Positions 1-4,489 of a stretch of 7,319 nucleotides of DNA are shown piece after piece. Origin of the DNA: Bacteroidota bacterium (GTDB lineage Bacteria > Bacteroidota > Bacteroidia > Bacteroidales > 4484-276); NCBI GenBank assembly GCA_013203545.1, contig JABMQA010000586.1:1-7319 (forward strand), read 5' to 3'. How positions within the stretch are numbered: the stretch's first letter is position 1; every line of letters starts with the position of its first letter. The position numbers and the translations under genes were made by a program. The notes beneath the pieces are model-generated. The model was given only the letters and a program-made list of their open reading frames with translations, did not search any database and was not told the DNA's origin.

Positions 1-1329
1 AACGATTACTGGGTAACCCTGCATGTATTTGTTGAAGGCCAGGGTAGTTGTCAGGTAACAGCAGAAGCTGACTTTACAATTTACATTCCTCACCAACTGG
101 TTGAATTACCTGAAGCTGTTGGCGGTGCGCCAATTCCGGAATATTGGATGGGTATTTCATCCTATCTCAACCTTTCAGATCCAGCCCAAACTGTTCCAGT
201 AATCTGGCAGAGGAATATGGATGCCTACGACCATCTTACCATTATGATTAATGAGACCGGTCAATACTTCTGGACTGTGCCGGATCCTGACATCAACCAG
301 ATTGGTGTTTGGGGCGACAATGCAGACCTGTTAGGATACAAAGCCAAGATGAACAATATGCTGAGTCCGGTATGTCTGCCAATATTTGGCCCGTACAGCG
401 GTGCAGCACAAATGTTCAACGTTGGTGGTCAGTTTACTTATTTACCTGTTCTTAGTAACGATACAGTTAACATCAGGGACCTGTTTGGTGCAAATGTTGA
501 CGAAGTATTGGCTCTCTACGAATGGAGAAGTGGTAAAGCCTGGTCGAGTGAAGCAACAAATCCTGACTTTACTGCGGTAACTCCTGGTAAATCATATCTG
601 TTGATCAACAAGACTCCGTTTGTTAACTTTGATGTTACCTTCCCGGAAACTGATCTCGATCTGCCTATTTTCTACAACTTGGGTATCGAAACCGATTTCA
701 TCACCTCATCTCCTTGGAATGAAGTCGTGAATACATCATATCCGCACCTGATCTATCTGAACAATGCAGTTACTGCACAACTCCAGGTTGGAGACGCTGT
801 GGGTGCATTCAACGCTGATGGTTTGTGTGTAGGATTTGTTGAATTCGAAACCAGGACACAGGATGTTAAGATTGTGGCCATGGGTGATGATCCACTTACC
901 GAAGAGGTAGAAGGATTGGCAATTGGCGAAGAAATATACTTCAAACTGTATCGTCAGTCAACTGACGAAACATTTGAGGTTGTATTTAGCTTCGACCCGA
1001 ATTATCCAAGCTACGATGGAATGTATATGGAGTATGGTTACTCAGTTGCCAATGGCATGACCATGAGTATCACATCTGTAAACAATATCGACGGTGTATA
1101 TGGCCTTGACGTGTTCCCGAACCCTGCAACTGATGTTGTAAATATTGTTACAGATTACACAATTCAATCTGTAACAGTTGTTAACTATGTTGGTCAGGCT
1201 GTTATGGAGCAAATCGTTGGTGGTAACGAAGCTCAGATTAATGTTTCCGACTTAGAAACCGGAATCTACTTCCTGAGAATAGAAACTGTTGACGGAAAAG
1301 TCTTTACCCGTAAGGTTGCTGTTAACTAA
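1..1329 (+). CDS. 3' part of a T9SS-secreted modular surface protein (start lies outside the window)
   Basis: The frame is open from base 1 and runs 442 codons to TAA at 1327-1329. The first Met inside the window (148) falls mid-domain, so I treat the gene as 5'-truncated. Residues 1-30 look like the tail of an Ig-like repeat of the type in the next gene (VTL, then Cys, then an acidic residue and a closing beta strand). Residues about 49-118 are a module with ISSYL, an aromatic YFW and NQIGVW, then a GYKAKMN end; residues about 142-206 look like a second, diverged copy (FTYLPVL ... PGKSYLLINK). Residues about 235-360 hold a module with GDAVGAF and CVGF. From residue 368 a type A T9SS sorting domain follows: VFPNPATD, then YVGQAV, LETGIYFLRI and KVFTRKVAV at the C-terminus. 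Such domains direct export across the outer membrane and are normally cleaved for surface attachment or release. No catalytic motif was recognised, so the specific function is unknown. Confidence 0.9.
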   Translation, partial: NDYWVTLHVFVEGQGSCQVTAEADFTIYIPHQLVELPEAVGGAPIPEYWMGISSYLNLSDPAQTVPVIWQRNMDAYDHLTIMINETGQYFWTVPDPDINQIGVWGDNADLLGYKAKMNNMLSPVCLPIFGPYSGAAQMFNVGGQFTYLPVLSNDTVNIRDLFGANVDEVLALYEWRSGKAWSSEATNPDFTAVTPGKSYLLINKTPFVNFDVTFPETDLDLPIFYNLGIETDFITSSPWNEVVNTSYPHLIYLNNAVTAQLQVGDAVGAFNADGLCVGFVEFETRTQDVKIVAMGDDPLTEEVEGLAIGEEIYFKLYRQSTDETFEVVFSFDPNYPSYDGMYMEYGYSVANGMTMSITSVNNIDGVYGLDVFPNPATDVVNIVTDYTIQSVTVVNYVGQAVMEQIVGGNEAQINVSDLETGIYFLRIETVDGKVFTRKVAVN

Positions 1330-1349
1330 TCATTAAATTGAATACTTCA

Positions 1350-1392
1350 AAAAAGGGGTTTGTTTTTGCAAACCCCTTTTTGTTTTTTTTTT
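1350..1392 (+). terminator. Strong intrinsic terminator after gene 1
   Basis: A perfect 13-bp inverted repeat (1350-1362 with 1369-1381) encloses a 6-base loop and contains a GGGG/CCCC core. It is followed by G and then ten T residues at 1383-1392. It begins 20 bases after the stop of gene 1 and should end that transcript. The A-tract and T-tract on either side extend the stem, so it could also act on the opposite strand, but no convergent gene is present. Confidence 0.93.
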
Positions 1393-1395
1393 GTA

Positions 1396-1426
1396 TTGTG
1401 TTTGGAAAAACATCCCTTTATGTTTA
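1396..1426 (+). promoter_or_regulatory. Candidate Bacteroidota promoter for gene 2
   Basis: TTG at 1396-1398 is followed after 20 bases by TATGTTTA at 1419-1426. This matches the Bacteroidota -33 TTG / -7 TAnnTTTG pattern except for the final base. Its position just after the terminator and about 40 bases before the ATG of gene 2 fits. The region is AT-rich, so a chance match is possible. Confidence 0.4.
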
Positions 1427-1464
1427 TTTTTACAGGCGATTTTTAGATATTAAATATTGTTACC

Positions 1465-4047
1465 ATGAAAAGTCAAAACTACGCAATTATTATTCCTGTG
1501 TTTTTTCTGTATCTTACAGCTTTAAACGCTTCAGCCCAAGGCTTACCGCCCGGATGGGAATTTGTTCAAACCCCGAGTACACATATAATTTCAGTGCCAC
1601 TGGTATGTGAGCCTGATATTAATGGGTGGCCGCTTAAACCTGGTGATTACGTAGGTGGCTTCTACCTGAATGATGAAGGGGTTGAAACTTGTGGTGGCGC
1701 AACAATGTGGCTTGGGGATGCAAATACAGGGATTATACTCTTTGGGGATGATAATTTTTCAACTGAAAAAGATGGATTTGACTCAGGTGAGTGGATAAAT
1801 TGGAAAGCATTTTCATGGAGTGTTGTAAAAGCATATGATGCGGAGGTAACGTGCGATACGGGATCATGGAGCTCTTGTACAAATTATACAGCAAATGGTC
1901 TCGCCATTTTGGCAACTTTTGATGCCGAAGGTTTTTATATGGTACTGGAGCCGGAAAGTGATTCAATATGCGTTGGTAGTAGTGTTCAGTTAAATGTCAT
2001 TCCTTCCGGTGGGTCAGGTAGCTATACCTATAACTGGTCATCAATTCCGGCCGGTTTTACATCAACGATATCGAATCCTGTTGTCAACCCGGCTCAATCT
2101 ACCCAATATATTGCTGAAGTAACATCGGATACCGAATACTTAACAGATACATTATCTATTATCGTGGTAATGCCTCCAACAGTTGATGCCGGCGGCGATC
2201 AAGTAATTTGTGAGAACCAAAATGTACAGTTAAGTGGTAATAGCTCCAATGCTGCAGGGGTTGAGTGGATCTCCTCGGGCGATGGTATTTTCTCCAATCC
2301 ATATATTCCCGACCCCGTATATTTTCCCGGAGCAAACGATCTTCTGAATGGCAGCGCCAGCCTGACCCTGATAGCAATTCCCTTTGAACCGTGCCTCGAA
2401 CCGGCTAATTCATCGTTAACAATCAATATCATATTATCCCCTACAGCTGATGCAGGCGATGATGAAACAATCTGTGAAAATGCATTTGCGCAGTTAAATG
2501 CTGTTGCTGCAAATTATGGAAATCTGGTATGGATTACTGCCGGAGACGGCACATTCAGTAACACTGGAATTTTAGATCCTGAATACACACCGGGGACCAG
2601 TGATATTACAAATGGACAGGTTCAGTTAACTTTTACTGCTGAAGCAGTTACCCCATGTACCATTAATGCAAATGATGATGTAGTAGTATTTGTTTCATCT
2701 TTGCCCAATACGAATGCCGGGAACAATATCACCATTTGTGAGGGGGAGATAGCCCAGCTGGTTGGAATCGCATCCAATTATCTCCAGATTTTGTGGACTT
2801 CAGATGGTGATGGAATTTTTAGTGACCCTACGGAACTAAGTGCCACTTACACACCTGGTATTAACGATATATCCAACGGATCCGTTAGCATTGCTTTAAC
2901 CGCCACACCTTTTTCACCCTGTACCGACTTTATTTCTGATGATCTTGTAATTAACATAGTCAATCTTCCGGTTATAAATGCGGGGAGCGATGCAACAATA
3001 TGTGAAACGAACAGCTACCAGGTTAGTGCCTCTGCCATAAATTATGATGAAGTGGTTTGGTCAGGTTCAGGTGATGGTACATTTGACGACCCGAACGCGC
3101 TGGTCACTTTGTACACGCCCGGTGCCGAAGATATTTTATCCGGGGAGGTGGTTTTAACCTTAACTGCTTTACCCGAATTCCCTTGTAATACGAACATTGA
3201 AGATGGCCTGGTATTAACAATAAATTCCCTTCCACAGGTAAATGCCGGCGAGAATGCTGTTATTTGTGAGAATGAAAATCATCAATTGTCAGGATCAGCC
3301 ACGGTTTACCTAACCATACAATGGCTTACCTCCGGTGATGGTAATTTTAGCAATCCAGCCACATTAAACCCTACCTATTTTCCGGGGGAAGATGATATCA
3401 GTACCGGTTTTGTAACCCTTACATTATCAGCAGTACCTGTATGGCCTTGTAGCCTGATACAGGAGGATAGCATTACTTTGAGTATTATTCCTTTACCGGA
3501 GGTATTTGCAGGGGATGATCAAATCATATTTAGCACCGAAACGGCGCAGCTAAATGGCGAGGCTGTTAATTTTGCAGAAATATTATGGAGTAGCTCTGGT
3601 GACGGTACTTTTACAAACCTGGCGATTTTAGACCCCGTTTATACTCCCGGAGTTTTTGATATTTCCATTGCCGGAGCCACATTAACCTTAACTGCAGAGC
3701 CCATTGATCCCTGTACCACAGGAGATTCAGATCAACTGCTGCTGACTATCGATACAACCGTCAATATTTTCGAGGCTGTTAATTCCGGAAATTTGAAAAT
3801 ATATCCCAATCCCTGTAGAGGAGATCTTTATATTCAAAACATGGCCAATTTGAATGAGCTATTTAGCATAAATATTTATGATTTAAATGGAAGGCTTCAG
3901 AGGCTGGAATTTAGCCCGGGTAGCCTGATTCTTAATCAGCAAACCGTAAAGTTGAATTTAAGGCATTTAAATCCAGGAATCTATATTGTCCACATTGACA
4001 TTGGAAACAGTGTTTTTAATCAAAAGATTTATTACACAAATTATTAA
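1465..4047 (+). CDS. T9SS-secreted protein with six 88-residue Ig-like repeats
   Basis: This complete gene encodes 860 residues. ATG 1465 is the only sensible start: an in-frame TAG lies at 1444-1446 and a signal peptide follows at once. There is no Shine-Dalgarno sequence, which is usual in Bacteroidota. Residues 1-24 are a Sec signal peptide with likely cleavage at ASA/Q. Residues 25 to about 158 form a GD module (GDYVGGF at 60-66, then an ETCGG segment, FGDD and EKDGF), related to the N-terminus of gene 3. Residues about 162-236 are an Ig/PKD-like domain (SICVGSSVQL ... YTYNW). Residues 237-764 are six tandem repeats, described separately. Residues 777-860 are a type A T9SS sorting domain (LKIYPNPCRGD, then LNPGIYIVHI). 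The protein should be exported and attached to or released from the cell surface. The long repeat rod suggests a stalk or adhesin, but this is inference and no ligand site or enzyme domain is visible. It is flanked by a terminator upstream and a 442-base gap downstream, so it is probably transcribed alone. Confidence 0.93.
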   Translation: MKSQNYAIIIPVFFLYLTALNASAQGLPPGWEFVQTPSTHIISVPLVCEPDINGWPLKPGDYVGGFYLNDEGVETCGGATMWLGDANTGIILFGDDNFSTEKDGFDSGEWINWKAFSWSVVKAYDAEVTCDTGSWSSCTNYTANGLAILATFDAEGFYMVLEPESDSICVGSSVQLNVIPSGGSGSYTYNWSSIPAGFTSTISNPVVNPAQSTQYIAEVTSDTEYLTDTLSIIVVMPPTVDAGGDQVICENQNVQLSGNSSNAAGVEWISSGDGIFSNPYIPDPVYFPGANDLLNGSASLTLIAIPFEPCLEPANSSLTINIILSPTADAGDDETICENAFAQLNAVAANYGNLVWITAGDGTFSNTGILDPEYTPGTSDITNGQVQLTFTAEAVTPCTINANDDVVVFVSSLPNTNAGNNITICEGEIAQLVGIASNYLQILWTSDGDGIFSDPTELSATYTPGINDISNGSVSIALTATPFSPCTDFISDDLVINIVNLPVINAGSDATICETNSYQVSASAINYDEVVWSGSGDGTFDDPNALVTLYTPGAEDILSGEVVLTLTALPEFPCNTNIEDGLVLTINSLPQVNAGENAVICENENHQLSGSATVYLTIQWLTSGDGNFSNPATLNPTYFPGEDDISTGFVTLTLSAVPVWPCSLIQEDSITLSIIPLPEVFAGDDQIIFSTETAQLNGEAVNFAEILWSSSGDGTFTNLAILDPVYTPGVFDISIAGATLTLTAEPIDPCTTGDSDQLLLTIDTTVNIFEAVNSGNLKIYPNPCRGDLYIQNMANLNELFSINIYDLNGRLQRLEFSPGSLILNQQTVKLNLRHLNPGIYIVHIDIGNSVFNQKIYYTNY
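2173..3756 (+). repeat. Six tandem 264-bp repeats coding Ig-like domains
   Basis: Six consecutive units begin at 2173, 2437, 2701, 2965, 3229 and 3493, each exactly 88 codons with no insertion or deletion. The shared pattern is LPxxxAGxDxxICEN, then QLxGxAxNY, xxW, SGDGxFSNP, YTPGxxDI, a VTLTLTA strand, PC and a closing strand. The nucleotide sequences have diverged widely while the length has not. Two Cys per unit (in ICEN and PC) could form one disulfide. Unit 6 reads IIFST in place of ICEN and so lacks the first Cys. The fold is probably an Ig-like beta sandwich of a type common in secreted Bacteroidota proteins; this assignment is by pattern, not by profile search. Confidence 0.95.
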
Positions 4048-4092
4048 TCCTTATTGCAATAATAAAAATCTTGTTAAAAATTGATTGAATTG

Positions 4093-4123
4093 TTGAAAAG
4101 TTACAAAAAATATTCTATATTTG
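4093..4123 (+). promoter_or_regulatory. Candidate distal promoter (TTG-N20-TATATTTG)
   Basis: TTG at 4093-4095 is followed after 20 bases by TATATTTG at 4116-4123, a full match to the Bacteroidota TAnnTTTG -7 element at good spacing. Initiation would fall near 4130, leaving about 360 bases before gene 3. That would mean a long leader, or a separate short transcript. Confidence 0.5.
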
Positions 4124-4393
4124 CTCATTAATTTTATCCTCTTGCACCTTGTTTAGTACCAATAAATTATGTTAAATGATCGCCGGTATCTCCTAAAGTC
4201 TTGCGAAGATGTCTTCATTTAAAAGGGTATGCAAAAAGTATCACTGCATTTTAAGTATGAATAAAAATTGTTAATGAATTAGTATATTTACATTCAAATA
4301 ATAGTAGTCTGCATTTTATTCGAACAATTTCAACGAAAATTCATTGAAGGTTTGGAGGTGCAAGGCTTTCGTTCTTTAAAAAAAGTTAAAAAA

Positions 4394-4427
4394 TTGATAG
4401 GGAATTTAAATAATAATCATATATTTG
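4394..4427 (+). promoter_or_regulatory. Candidate proximal promoter of gene 3
   Basis: TATATTTG at 4420-4427 fully matches TAnnTTTG, and TTG at 4394-4396 lies 23 bases upstream, at the long end of accepted spacing. It sits about 62 bases before the ATG of gene 3, a more conventional distance than the distal candidate. Confidence 0.45.
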
Positions 4428-4477
4428 TTTACGAAAAGTCGAGAATTTTTTTAACCTAATTAATACGAATCTTAAAA

Positions 4478-4484
4478 AAGGAGG
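4478..4484 (+). promoter_or_regulatory. Strong Shine-Dalgarno site of gene 3
   Basis: AAGGAGG ends 5 bases before ATG 4490. It fixes the start codon and is unusual, because most Bacteroidota genes, including gene 2 here, lack a Shine-Dalgarno sequence. Confidence 0.75.
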
Positions 4485-4489
4485 ATTAC

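Larger units (their letters stand above)
4048..4489 (+). other. 442-base AT-rich intergenic region
   Basis: No convincing coding frame or recognisable RNA was found between genes 2 and 3. A 12-base palindrome (TTATTGCAATAA, 4051-4062) lies just after the stop of gene 2, but it has no following T-tract, so it is a poor terminator. Two promoter-like elements, at 4093-4123 and 4394-4427, are listed separately. The stretch between them holds only short, weak inverted repeats. It could be a long 5' leader if the distal promoter is used. Confidence 0.7.

Noticed and set aside
2159..2432. Minus-strand open frames within the first Ig-like repeat of gene 2
   Set aside because: They are antisense shadows of a well-supported repeat region and have no start signals or recognisable protein.
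2173..3756. Regular repeat spacing considered as a CRISPR or satellite array
   Set aside because: The period is 264 bases, the units are coding in one frame and diverged at DNA level, and there are no short identical repeats with unique spacers.
4051..4062. Palindrome TTATTGCAATAA as the terminator of gene 2
   Set aside because: The stem is short and AT-rich, leaves almost no loop and is not followed by a T-tract.
4141..4364. Long-range inverted repeat CTTGCACCT (4141-4149) with AGGTGCAAG (4356-4364)
   Set aside because: A 9-base match is reasonably likely by chance in a stretch of this length, and no compensating structure surrounds it.
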